Below are positions 8,151-16,553 of a DNA stretch of 64,000 bases, piece by piece. Within the stretch, counting starts at the first letter, position 1; each line of letters opens with the position of its first letter. The stretch is from Site-B1 sp963722665 (GTDB lineage Bacteria; Bacteroidota; Bacteroidia; Flavobacteriales; Flavobacteriaceae): positions 14,823-78,822 of the forward strand of contig CAVRNW010000032.1 in assembly GCA_963722665.1 (NCBI GenBank), read 5' to 3'. Made by a program: the position numbers and the translations under genes. The notes below the pieces were generated by a model. It made no database searches. It saw nothing but the letters and a program-made list of their open reading frames with translations, and was not told the DNA's origin.

Positions 8151-9350
8151 ATGGCAAGTAAATTAAAAGGAACCATAGCTATACTAACCGGAGGTGGTGA
8201 TGTGCCAGGATTAAACCCTGCTATTCGGGCAATTACAATACGCGCAAGACGTGAAGGATACAAAGTAATTGGATTAAGACGAGGTTGGGCAGGTATTGTT
8301 GAAATGACTCAAAATCCTAAAGATGATAATAGCAATAACTATTTAGAACTCACCCAAACAATTGTTAACAGAGCTGGCAGAACCGGTGGTACTTTTTTAC
8401 ATAGTTCAAGGACCAGACCTAGTCATTTACCAAAAGCAAGTGTTCCTGAACACTTAAAAGATTCTTACAAAGAAGAATACAACGACATGACTAAAGTTGT
8501 TTTAGATAATTTGGCCTATTTAGGAATCGATTATTTAATACCGATAGGTGGTGATGATACCTTGAGTTATGCTGTAAGATTATACAAAGAAGGCTTTAAA
8601 GTGGTAGCTATTCCAAAAACTATGGATAATGATGTTCCGGGAACAGACTATTGTATTGGTTTTAGTACTTGTATAACTCGAACCATCAATATGACCAATA
8701 CGTTGCGTACTTCTGCAGGATCTCATGAACGATTCCTAGTATTGGAAGTGTTTGGTAGATATGCCGGTTTTACGGCTATGTTACCAACTATGGCAGGTGC
8801 TGCAAACAGATGTGTGATTCCGGAATATAAATTTGACATCGAACATCTTACAGACTGTTTAGTTCAAGATCGAAATGAAAACCCAAGTAATTATTCAGTG
8901 GTATTAGTATCAGAAGGTGCTATGTTCAAAGGTGGTGAAATGGTTTTTAAAGATCAGGAAAAAGATCAGTTCGGACACGCTAAATTAGGTGGAATTGGAG
9001 AACTGGTTTCAGACCGATTAAAGACGCTGTCGCCTAAATTCAATAACGGAAAACATATTAATGTAATCAATCAGAAATTAGGTTATCTGGTAAGAGGTGG
9101 AGATCCGGATGCTGTAGATTCTATTGTGCCTATGGCCTACGGAAACCTGGCCTTAGACTTAATTTTAAAAGGCGTTCATGGAAGACTAGTGGTCCTTAAA
9201 AATGGTCGATATGACAATGTACCAATAGATGTGGTAGTTGGCAAATCAAAACTGGTTAATATAAATAAATTCTATAATACGGAACGCTTACGTCCATTCT
9301 ATAATAGCTTTGAAATGAATCCACTGTTTATCATGACCAGTGAAGGATAA
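8151..9350 (+). CDS. pfkA: phosphofructokinase, residues of the PPi-dependent type
   Basis: Phosphorylates fructose 6-phosphate in glycolysis. An upstream in-frame codon at 8094 exists, but ATG at 8151 gives MASKLKGTIAILTGGG, the normal N-terminus; 399 residues. Motifs: GGGDVPGLNPAIR (phosphoryl-donor loop), GGDDTL, PKTMDNDVPGTD (catalytic Asp) and EVFGRYAG (F6P site). ATP enzymes usually have Gly where this has the second Asp of GGDDT, and PGT where this has PKT; the Asp/Lys pair is characteristic of pyrophosphate-dependent enzymes. So the donor may be PPi, although mixed-specificity relatives exist. Confidence 0.9.
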   Translation: MASKLKGTIAILTGGGDVPGLNPAIRAITIRARREGYKVIGLRRGWAGIVEMTQNPKDDNSNNYLELTQTIVNRAGRTGGTFLHSSRTRPSHLPKASVPEHLKDSYKEEYNDMTKVVLDNLAYLGIDYLIPIGGDDTLSYAVRLYKEGFKVVAIPKTMDNDVPGTDYCIGFSTCITRTINMTNTLRTSAGSHERFLVLEVFGRYAGFTAMLPTMAGAANRCVIPEYKFDIEHLTDCLVQDRNENPSNYSVVLVSEGAMFKGGEMVFKDQEKDQFGHAKLGGIGELVSDRLKTLSPKFNNGKHINVINQKLGYLVRGGDPDAVDSIVPMAYGNLALDLILKGVHGRLVVLKNGRYDNVPIDVVVGKSKLVNINKFYNTERLRPFYNSFEMNPLFIMTSEG

Positions 9351-9373
9351 GGACTGATTTTTTAATATATTCG

Positions 9374-9413
9374 AAAGTGGATCCGGAATTTCAATTTAGG
9401 ATCCACTTTTTTT
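9374..9413 (+). terminator. intrinsic terminator after phosphofructokinase
   Basis: Inverted arms AAAGTGGATCC (9374-9384) and GGATCCACTTT (9399-9409) with a 14-base loop, followed by a T run. Confidence 0.85.
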
Positions 9414-9535
9414 ATTATCAATCCAACCTAATTATATTTTTTTTGATACTTAAGTTAAAAAAGCTAAATTAGTCCGCAATCAGGGTTAATTAACACAGAA
9501 GATATCCGTATTGACTCTAACAACCAACTAAAATT

Positions 9536-9871
9536 ATGAAATCAAAAAAAAACCCTTGGACCAAATTAGAATTAAAAACATACATTTTACTGCTTTGCGC
9601 AAATGCAGATTCATTAAAAAGCAAAGAAGAAATCAAATTGATAAAATCCAAGATCGATTCGAAAACATATAAAAAGATCAAAAAAGAATTTTCTAAAGAT
9701 ACTGAAGAAAAAAGCCTTAAAAAGATAGATGAGAATGTGCAATTACATGAATTTTCTCATAATGAGCTTGATCAACTTCGAAAGGAAATGCACGAGATTT
9801 TCAATTCTGATAAAAATTTTGGTGCAATGGAAAGAAACCTGGATCGAATATTAGATAATATTCTGTATTAA
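9536..9871 (+). CDS. hypothetical protein, TerB-like helical
   Basis: 111 residues, Lys/Glu-rich, all-helical pattern without a signal peptide or membrane segment. The N-terminal half (LKTYILLLCANADSLKSKEE) resembles TerB-like helical proteins of Bacteroidota, whose members carry acidic residues after an NAD turn. The function is not known. It stands alone after the phosphofructokinase terminator. Confidence 0.65.
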   Translation: MKSKKNPWTKLELKTYILLLCANADSLKSKEEIKLIKSKIDSKTYKKIKKEFSKDTEEKSLKKIDENVQLHEFSHNELDQLRKEMHEIFNSDKNFGAMERNLDRILDNILY

Positions 9872-9885
9872 GTTATCAGTCCACA

Positions 9886-9972
9886 ATGGAAAAACTGATG
9901 CAAGAGGGCAAAACTACCAACTACCTCAAATATGCTATTGGTGAATTAATATTTGTAGTCATTGTATTTTAA
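9886..9972 (+). pseudogene. remnant of a DUF6090-type membrane protein N-terminus
   Basis: A 28-codon reading frame encodes MEKLMQEGKTTNYLKYAIGE followed by LIFVVIVF and a stop. This resembles the start of a common flavobacterial family whose proteins begin with a similar GKT..YLKYAIGE stretch and continue as a membrane helix (usually VVIGILIALQ) and a long soluble part. Here the frame ends inside the helix and no continuation is visible to 10099, so it looks like a truncated copy. Based on family memory, not a search. Confidence 0.55.
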
Positions 9973-10099
9973 TAACTTTTTAAAGAATCAACTGGATTGA
10001 ATTGAATTCTTTATTACTGAAAAGACAAAATTCTTAAGTCCATTTAAAATTGATTTCCTTTTTTCTTTAATATTTAGAAACCAACTAACCAAATTAAAT

Positions 10100-10952
10100 A
10101 TGAATACTACAAGATCTAGCAGAAGTATTTTCTATAGCCAAATCTTTTCAGGAATTGGAATTGGAATTCTCCTTGGTGTGATTATGGGACTTTCAGTATC
10201 CCCTGTTGTAAAAACTATATTAGGAGCCTTAGCTGGGATTCTGGCAGCTTTCTTGGGATTACAGGAAAGTCTTTTTGCCAAACAAGGCGAAGAAGATCAA
10301 GAAAAAATAACTAATCGGATATTTATTAATAGTATTCGAGCTGGAAGCTTTGGAATAGCAACTGTTATAGGACTATTTTTTGGAATGTACCTAAGAACTC
10401 ATGAAGTTCTTTCTCTAAGTAAAGAACAACAGGTTAAAAATTGGACAGATGCAGGTTTTAACGATTCGCTCGCAGAAGAATTGGTCATCTATCAAAATTT
10501 CAAACTTTTCAAGAGATCAGGATCACTCCATATTGACACAAAACTAGCAGAAATAGCAGCCCAGAAAATCGATGCGAATAGCGGTTTTCTTATGAGTAAG
10601 GAGGAAATGAAAAATTATTGTGTAAGTCTTGATGTCGAAAAAAGATATAATAATTCTGCACAAAATGCTCTAGAAGGATATGAAGGAGACGCAAAATTAA
10701 TCGCCTATGCTAAAGAATTAAGGGCTATTCCTGAGGTTGGTCAATTAGAGATTATGAATTCTGTTAAAAACCTAATTTGTTTTTTAGGCAAGCGGAACAG
10801 ATGATGATTATAAGGAGTTTTGCAATGATATTCAAAAAAGCATTAATTATAGTAATATAAATTTTTCATTAGATGAAATTGCATCCTCTTCCAACATTCG
10901 AGAAATGGGTTTAGTAGCTAATGCTTATATTAAGACATGCCGTTTCAGATAA
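10100..10952 (+). CDS. hypothetical membrane protein, +1 frameshift
   Basis: About 283 residues. Two adjacent N-terminal hydrophobic stretches (residues about 14-55) and a third near 90-110 suggest a membrane anchor with a C-terminal soluble helical domain. The first frame ends at TGA 10802-10804; after skipping one base the frame continues for about 50 residues (DDDYKEFCNDIQKSINYS.. to ..YIKTCRFR) and stops at 10950-10952. A T6 run at 10780-10785 is an alternative indel site. No recognised function. Confidence 0.65.
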
Positions 10953-11054
10953 AAGACAAAACCAATTTAACAAAGGCAATTTTAGCGATTACCTGTGAAT
11001 AACAGTTTTCTATGCTATTTATTCGATCATTATATAAATTTAAACTTGATAATC

Positions 11055-12410
11055 ATGAACATTAAAAAAGTGCTTTTATTAATTTTATTTACAATTGCGG
11101 CACAACATATTTCTTTCTCACAAAGCAATTTCGAATCAATTGTTCAAATCGAGGTTCAAGGTGTCAAAAGAGGTGTCGGTGTGGTTACTAAATATTCAGA
11201 CTATATTGTGACTGCACTGCATGTAGTGGCTGGAATGCAAAACATACGCGTATATTCCAAAGCAAAAGGACGTTCAGTACCGGCCACAATAGTTAAAATT
11301 CATAAAGCTTCGGACCTTGCATTGTTAAAACTAGATGTGGCATTAAACCTACCACCGTTGCAAATCTCTGACGAAACTCCAAATGCACTTAATCAATACT
11401 TAATCTATGGATATACTAAAACACCTGAAGTGAGAGAAAGTAGTATGGACCTATCCACAAATTTTTTTAAACTAACTTCTATCATCGAACCTAATACGGT
11501 TCAATATAAATGGTTAGTCGATAATGGTTTTCCAAGCCCCTCAGCTCAAATTATTAGATTGGATGACCCAATTCAACACGGTGATTCAGGATCGCCTATA
11601 TTAAACACGCAAGGTCAAATAATAGGTATTGCCGACGGAGGATTACGAAAAGGGGTACAAAGAATGAATTGGGGTATTTCAACCAAAGCCCATTTAGAGG
11701 ACCTATTTAATTCGAATGAGTATGTTAATATAGATCAGTCCACATTACCCTACTTGAAAAATGCGAGATCAGAGAACACGCGTTTTAATACACCTGGGAA
11801 TATGAATTTGTATTATATATTCTCTGACTACCTTGGGTCTATTTTTGAAACTGCATATGAACAGGACAAAACATTTGTTGCAGCTTATAAACAATCCGCT
11901 CTTGATGCCAGTGGTAAAGATATTTTTAATCTTAAAATTGATGTATATGAAGACTATGATACAAGTGCAACTATCGCGATACCCGAAGGTTTAGATTTCG
12001 AATACAGTGCTAAAACAGGACTATTAAGAGCTTGGAGCCCGAATAGCAACGTTGAAATGAATATTTTAATTAAGAATGCACAATCATTTGACAGCGCATT
12101 TAACAGTGTTGACTACTTTCAAAACGAGTTATTCATGAATGAGGTTTGGGATTATCGAGATTCGGGTAATAATTACACTTACGAACCTGATGATAATTAT
12201 TATACTAAATCAATAAATTGTACACGTTATGACGAATATGGATATGAAACAAGTAGTCTCATTGCAGAAATATTAATTGACGACTCCTATGTACTGGCTA
12301 CGTCTGTTACCGTTTACGACACAGCTCTTGCAAATGAAAATCCAATAGATTGGTATTATACGTATGCCATGGAGGCTTGTTTAAGACTTTCTGGTTTTGC
12401 TATATATTAA
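11055..12410 (+). CDS. secreted trypsin-like serine protease with unknown C-terminal domain
   Basis: 451 residues from ATG 11055 (MNIKKVLLLILFTIAAQ), which gives a good signal peptide ending near SFSQ; an in-frame codon at 10995 adds an unlikely leader. The S1/DegP-like protease domain spans about 25-230 with the catalytic triad visible: His in VTALHVVAG, Asp in KASDLALLKL and Ser in HGDSGSPIL. The C-terminal 220 residues match no domain I recognise and have many aromatic and acidic residues. No PDZ domain is evident. Probably periplasmic or extracellular. Confidence 0.85.
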   Translation: MNIKKVLLLILFTIAAQHISFSQSNFESIVQIEVQGVKRGVGVVTKYSDYIVTALHVVAGMQNIRVYSKAKGRSVPATIVKIHKASDLALLKLDVALNLPPLQISDETPNALNQYLIYGYTKTPEVRESSMDLSTNFFKLTSIIEPNTVQYKWLVDNGFPSPSAQIIRLDDPIQHGDSGSPILNTQGQIIGIADGGLRKGVQRMNWGISTKAHLEDLFNSNEYVNIDQSTLPYLKNARSENTRFNTPGNMNLYYIFSDYLGSIFETAYEQDKTFVAAYKQSALDASGKDIFNLKIDVYEDYDTSATIAIPEGLDFEYSAKTGLLRAWSPNSNVEMNILIKNAQSFDSAFNSVDYFQNELFMNEVWDYRDSGNNYTYEPDDNYYTKSINCTRYDEYGYETSSLIAEILIDDSYVLATSVTVYDTALANENPIDWYYTYAMEACLRLSGFAIY

Positions 12411-12452
12411 AAGTCAAATGATAAGGTTCTTCAGTAAAACTCCTAAAAATAT

Positions 12453-13121
12453 TCACTGATACTGCATCACTCTAAAATCAAACGTATTAAAGTTAGGGTT
12501 CTTGTTTTTTAGTTGCTGATATAATTGCATACTGCCTATGGCTCTGTTAGCACTACCGGATGAAGAAGTTAGTGAGACAGTTTTAATTATTCTTGAGGTC
12601 TCGACTTTGTTCGACCTGACATTTAAAGTGAATTGATGAATTCTGGGAATCACATTAGAAATTAAATCTAATTTTAATCCATATTCTTTAATATGTTTTC
12701 TGAAAAAATATTCAGGTCCGTTTTTACTATTTCCTCCTGTAAATAGTAAAGTATCTATATTTGGATACCGACCTAAATAACTTATCAGGTTTCTTAACTT
12801 TATGTTTTGCATACCTAAATCGGAAGCATCAATCTTTTCACGCTCTGCACTTTCCACAATATCGCAAACACCTATTTTATGCTTGATGAGGAATTCTTTT
12901 CGTTGCTTTACAGCTTCTTCGGAATTGTCATATCGTAAATTCAATTCATGAATTTCATCTATGAATAGCCAAAGAGAATTATAATAACTTCCGTAACAAA
13001 AATCAACATCCTTTTCCAACAGCTCACCAGTACTGAATCTTGGAGGTGGCAAAGTGCCAACAATGAGTTTTGTTGTATCGCTTTTTATAAATGGTTTATA
13101 TGGATGTTGATGAAAGAACAT
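12453..13121 (-). CDS. uracil-DNA glycosylase superfamily-like protein
   Basis: 222 residues when started at the ATG at 13121 (MFFHQHPYKPFI); further upstream codons would run into the divergent THX gene. LIVGTLPPPRF near the start resembles the active-site strand of the MUG/UDG superfamily (G-xx-PG-like), and DFCYGSYYNSLW plus LLFTGGNS fit related glycosylase-like proteins. The stretch NVRSNKVETS (about residue 167-176) is encoded by a dispersed 26-bp repeat at 12596-12621. DNA-repair activity is inferred from fold resemblance only. Converges with the serine protease gene, 42 bases apart. Confidence 0.7.
   Translation of the reverse strand: MFFHQHPYKPFIKSDTTKLIVGTLPPPRFSTGELLEKDVDFCYGSYYNSLWLFIDEIHELNLRYDNSEEAVKQRKEFLIKHKIGVCDIVESAEREKIDASDLGMQNIKLRNLISYLGRYPNIDTLLFTGGNSKNGPEYFFRKHIKEYGLKLDLISNVIPRIHQFTLNVRSNKVETSRIIKTVSLTSSSGSANRAIGSMQLYQQLKNKNPNFNTFDFRVMQYQ
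12596..12621 (-). repeat. 26-bp dispersed repeat inside a coding sequence
   Basis: On the minus strand it reads TGTCAGGTCGAAC then AAAGTCGAGACCT. An intergenic relative at 56991-57016 matches in most positions. This copy is in frame within the glycosylase-like gene and encodes part of NVRSNKVETS. Confidence 0.6.
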
Positions 13122-13188
13122 AAATACTGCAAGTAATAAAATTAAAATTCTTAATTTTAGCCTATTATTTTCTAAATATAAGATAGAA

Positions 13189-13561
13189 ATGGGAAAAGGT
13201 GATAAAAAAACCAAAAGAGGTAAAATTACAATCGGTTCTTACGGAGTAAGACGGCCGAAGAAAAAAAATAAAACTGTAGCGGTCTTAAAGAAAAAACCAA
13301 AGGCTAAAGCAGCTCCTGCAGTAAAACCTGAAGCAAAAGTTAAAGCTGCACCAATAACTAAAGCTGTTTCTGCAACTAAAGCAGAACCAAAGGCCAAAGC
13401 AGAACCAAAAGCCAAAGCAGAACCAAAGGCCAAAGCAGAACCAAAGGCCAAAGCAGAACCAAAGAGCTAAAGCAGAACCAAAGGCCAAAGCAGAACCAAA
13501 AGCCAAAGCAGAACCAAAAGCTAAAGCAAAATCAGAAGCTAAAATAGAAGAAGAGGAATAG
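13189..13561 (+). CDS. 30S ribosomal protein THX with long Lys/Ala/Pro repeat tail, +1 frameshift
   Basis: The first 27 residues (MGKGDKKTKRGKI, GSYGVRRPKKK) match ribosomal protein THX, a short peptide bound in the 30S head. The rest is a basic tail of PKAKAE-type repeats, about 123 residues in all, far longer than the usual 25-60. The tail resembles histone H1-like tails of bacteria. The frame hits TAA at 13468-13470 after AGC; skipping its T continues the same repeat to TAG 13559-13561. Tail-length variation is likely because the repeats are 18 bp units. Confidence 0.82.
13382..13530 (+). repeat. 18-bp tandem repeat array in THX tail
   Basis: About eight copies of an 18-bp unit GCAGAACCAAAGGCCAAA (third positions vary between AAG/AAA and GCC/GCT). 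One copy (around 13450-13470) is 19 bases long because of an extra base and breaks the frame. Confidence 0.85.
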
Positions 13562-13579
13562 AAATGAATGTATTAGTTC

Positions 13580-13909
13580 TTATTTTTTAATAAGGTCAGC
13601 TAATCTTTTTCCAATCATGTAGGCTCCAAATATGGCTAGTACTATTACGATTATATTGATAAATACATATAGCGTATAAAGTAATATATCATCTTTTGAG
13701 TTAAAACAAATGTTTTTAAACACGCAGGCTTCCAAAAGAGTTTCTGAAAAAAAAGTCATAAAAAAACTAACTAGCAAAAATAGACCTGCCAGTGAAACTA
13801 AATAGGTCAAAGTTTTATTTTTGGGCTTTACCCCTGTAGATTTAAAAATGTTCCGCTCGGCTTCTGTCCGTTTGTCATTTTGTAAGGACCAGGTTTTCTT
13901 TTCGTTCAT
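13580..13909 (-). CDS. hypothetical two-helix membrane protein
   Basis: 109 residues. A basic soluble N-terminus (NEKKTWSLQNDKRTEAERN) is followed by two hydrophobic helices (about 34-55 and 76-100) and a KRLADLIKK tail. No recognised family. Upstream lies a repeat-containing spacer before yaaA on the same strand. Confidence 0.6.
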   Translation of the reverse strand: MNEKKTWSLQNDKRTEAERNIFKSTGVKPKNKTLTYLVSLAGLFLLVSFFMTFFSETLLEACVFKNICFNSKDDILLYTLYVFINIIVIVLAIFGAYMIGKRLADLIKK

Positions 13910-13930
13910 AACTTCAATTCTTAAAACGCT

Positions 13931-13976
13931 CTTCGACGGAACCTGCCTTGAGCTTGCCGAAAGACTTAGTGTGACA
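13931..13976. repeat. intergenic repeat fragment
   Basis: CTTCGACGGAACCTGCC, then TTGAGCTTGCCGAAAG and a terminal GTGTGACA. It shares the GAGCTTG-CGAAG core and the TGACA end with the repeat family at 220 and 581. Confidence 0.45.
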
Positions 13977-13984
13977 ATAAGTGA

Positions 13985-14743
13985 TTAACGAGTGAATACC
14001 AATTCAGTTTCGCTAGACTGATTTACATCAAATCTGTAACCCTCATAATCGAATCCTTTCAGATCGTCAACCGTTTTGGCATTGGTATCTATTATATAAC
14101 GTGTCATTAATCCTCTCGCAATTTTAGCAAAAATTGCAATGTTTTTGTATTCACCATTTTTGAATTCTTTGAAAGTTACAGATATCACAGGAACCTTCAA
14201 GGCTTTAGTATCTATTGCTTTAAAATATTCGTTGCTTGCCAAATTCACAAATATTTCATTTTCTTCTAATTCCTCATTTAAAGCCTCTGTGACTTTCTTT
14301 CTCCAGAACTCGTAAAGATTCTTATTTTTTCCAACAGGAAATTTCGTTCCCATTTCCAACCGATAGGGCTGAATAAGGTCTAGTGGTTTCAATACACCAT
14401 ATAATCCGGAAAGGATTCTAACTGTATCTTGAAGTTTATTTAATTTATCCTGAGAAATCGTATAGGCATCTAACCCTCTGTAGACATCACCATTGAATGC
14501 GTAAACTGCAGGTCTTGAGTTGTCTTTTGTAAAAGGCAATTGCCACTCCTGATTGCGTTCATAATTCAATTGTCCTAAAGCCGGTGATATACTCATGAGT
14601 TTGGATAAACTTCTGGCAGATTTCTTTTTAAGCAATTTATTTAATCGCTCAGCCTCCGCTAAAAAACAAGCTTCTGTTTTTGATTTTGTTGGAATTTTAC
14701 GATCCAGATCTAAAGATTTTGCAGGTGATAAAACAAGTTTCAT
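13985..14743 (-). CDS. yaaA: peroxide stress protein YaaA (DUF328)
   Basis: 252 residues, normal length. Starts MKLVLSPAKSLD, the family signature; other typical stretches are PAVYAFNGDVYRGLDA, LSGLYGVLKPLDLIQPYRLEMG and NLASNEYFKAID. In E. coli YaaA binds DNA and lowers free iron during peroxide stress. Intact, own short upstream region before the rluD gene, transcribed in the same direction. Confidence 0.95.
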   Translation of the reverse strand: MKLVLSPAKSLDLDRKIPTKSKTEACFLAEAERLNKLLKKKSARSLSKLMSISPALGQLNYERNQEWQLPFTKDNSRPAVYAFNGDVYRGLDAYTISQDKLNKLQDTVRILSGLYGVLKPLDLIQPYRLEMGTKFPVGKNKNLYEFWRKKVTEALNEELEENEIFVNLASNEYFKAIDTKALKVPVISVTFKEFKNGEYKNIAIFAKIARGLMTRYIIDTNAKTVDDLKGFDYEGYRFDVNQSSETELVFTR

Positions 14744-14836
14744 AGGTGTATTAATTTACTATCCAAATTTACGATTAACAAAGAAATCTTTCAATTTAAA
14801 TAATTCAATAATTATTAATGATAGTATTAATAAAAG

Positions 14837-15880
14837 TTATAACAAATCCTGATGCTTAGAGTAATGCCTCCATTTCTCTATGCATTGTTGCATATCTTCC
14901 GGAATGTCCGAATTAAATCGCATGAATTCTCCGGTTCTAGGATGCTCAAATCCTAATGTTCTGGCATGTAAAGCTTGTCTTGGCAGTATTTTAAAACAAT
15001 TATCAACAAACTGTTTGTACTTGGTAAAGGTTGTTCCTTTCAATATCTTTTCACCGCCATATCGTTCATCATTAAAAAGTGTATGCCCAATATGTTTCAT
15101 ATGCACACGTATTTGATGCGTTCTTCCGGTTTCTAATCTACAAGAAACTAGAGTTACATAACCCAATCGTTCCAAAACCTTGTAATGCGTTACAGCTGGT
15201 TTGCCTTTATCTGAATCATCTCCGTGAAATACTGTATTCTGCAATCTGTTTTTTGGATGTCTTCCAATATTGCCTTCAATGGTGCCTTCATCGTCTTCAA
15301 CATTTCCCCAGACTAAGGCTACATATTCCCTTTCACTTGTTTTTTCGGCAAACTGAAGTGAAAGATGACTCATAGCTTCTTCTGTTTTAGCCACAACCAG
15401 CAATCCACTTGTGTCTTTGTCTATCCTGTGCACTAACCCGGGTCTGTCACTTGAATTGAGAGGTAAATTATCAAAATGATAAATGAGTGCATTAATTAAA
15501 GTCCCTGAGTAATTCCCATGACCGGGATGCACAACCATTCCTGCAGGTTTATTGACAACTAGAAGCTGATCATCTTCATAAACAATATCAATAGGAATAT
15601 TTTCACCAACCAACAAATTTTCATGGGGTGGATGAGTAAATAACACTCTTATTAAGTCATTTCCTTTGACCTTATAACTTGATTTCACCGGAACATCATT
15701 GACAAGTATACTCCCATTCTTGGCAGCTGCCTGAATTTTATTGCGAGTTGCGTTCTCAATAAAATTCATTAAATATTTATCTATTCTGAGTAGGGACTGG
15801 CCTTTTTCGACCTTAAAAGAATAATGTTCATAAAGTTCGTCATCATTTTCATCTAAAATATCTGGTGTTTTTTCCTGCAT
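14837..15880 (-). CDS. rluD: RluD-family 23S rRNA pseudouridine synthase
   Basis: 347 residues. N-terminal S4 RNA-binding domain (about 20-90, LLRIDKYLMNFI..SILVNDVPVKSSYKV) and a pseudouridine synthase domain with the catalytic Asp in HRIDKDTSGLLVVAKT. C-terminal GRTHQIRVHMKHIGH is the conserved RNA/fold motif. Probably modifies helix 69 of 23S rRNA. The PASTA protein gene ends 5 bases upstream, so the two are co-transcribed, the usual flavobacterial arrangement. Confidence 0.94.
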   Translation of the reverse strand: MQEKTPDILDENDDELYEHYSFKVEKGQSLLRIDKYLMNFIENATRNKIQAAAKNGSILVNDVPVKSSYKVKGNDLIRVLFTHPPHENLLVGENIPIDIVYEDDQLLVVNKPAGMVVHPGHGNYSGTLINALIYHFDNLPLNSSDRPGLVHRIDKDTSGLLVVAKTEEAMSHLSLQFAEKTSEREYVALVWGNVEDDEGTIEGNIGRHPKNRLQNTVFHGDDSDKGKPAVTHYKVLERLGYVTLVSCRLETGRTHQIRVHMKHIGHTLFNDERYGGEKILKGTTFTKYKQFVDNCFKILPRQALHARTLGFEHPRTGEFMRFNSDIPEDMQQCIEKWRHYSKHQDLL

Positions 15881-15885
15881 TGGTT

Positions 15886-16449
15886 TTAGTTTGAAGAAGG
15901 TCTTTTTCCATTGCCAAGAACCAGATCAATTTTGCTGGTCTTAGGAAGTTCAGTTCCTTCTTCTATGGTTTTGCCTTCAAATCTTAAATCTAAAACCTGA
16001 TCTTTTGCAATATTGTCGACGTAAGTTATTTTACCTATTTCAAAACCAAGCGCTTGTAATGTTGGTTTAGCTTGCCTGTAGGTTCGCTCTTTTAAACTAG
16101 GAACTAATATTTTTCTATATCCGGAAGGGTTTAAGGTTAGATATATCTTTCTGTTTTCCTTAACCTTTTCCCCTGCATGCGGACTTTGATCTATAACCGA
16201 ATACTTGGGATAATTAGGATTGTAATTAGCTGAGTCCTGAACCTGCAGAACCAGATTATTATCTTCCAATTCAATTTTTGCAACATCAACCGATTTACCT
16301 TTTAATTCGGGAACAGTCTCGAAATCTCCATGATTAGTGGAAATATTTAGCCATTTTAATGCAAAAAAGATTAAAACAATGGCCGCTACAAAAGCCAATA
16401 AAAGATTCTTAAAAAACGTTTTACTAATTAAAAATTTAATCAAACTCAT
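15886..16449 (-). CDS. membrane-anchored PASTA domain protein
   Basis: 187 residues. One N-terminal transmembrane helix (about 14-33, LLLAFVAAIVLIFFALKW) and two to three extracytoplasmic PASTA repeats (VPELKGKSVDVAKIELE; VPSLKERTYRQAKPTLQALGF; a C-terminal partial one). PASTA domains bind peptidoglycan fragments in kinases and penicillin-binding proteins, but no kinase or transpeptidase domain is present here. Divergent from ddl, a peptidoglycan precursor gene, with a 104-base gap. Confidence 0.9.
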   Translation of the reverse strand: MSLIKFLISKTFFKNLLLAFVAAIVLIFFALKWLNISTNHGDFETVPELKGKSVDVAKIELEDNNLVLQVQDSANYNPNYPKYSVIDQSPHAGEKVKENRKIYLTLNPSGYRKILVPSLKERTYRQAKPTLQALGFEIGKITYVDNIAKDQVLDLRFEGKTIEEGTELPKTSKIDLVLGNGKRPSSN

Positions 16450-16553
16450 CTAAAATTATTTGAAGGACAAATATATAAAAACTCAAAGGTTTTTAGTTTT
16501 GGTTTATTAATGATATTTTTGATTAACGCATAAACGACTTCATTTCTTATTCT

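Noticed and set aside
13239..13506. Two minus-strand frames of repeated Phe/Leu/Ala across the THX tail
   Set aside because: Antisense readings of the 18-bp tandem repeat.
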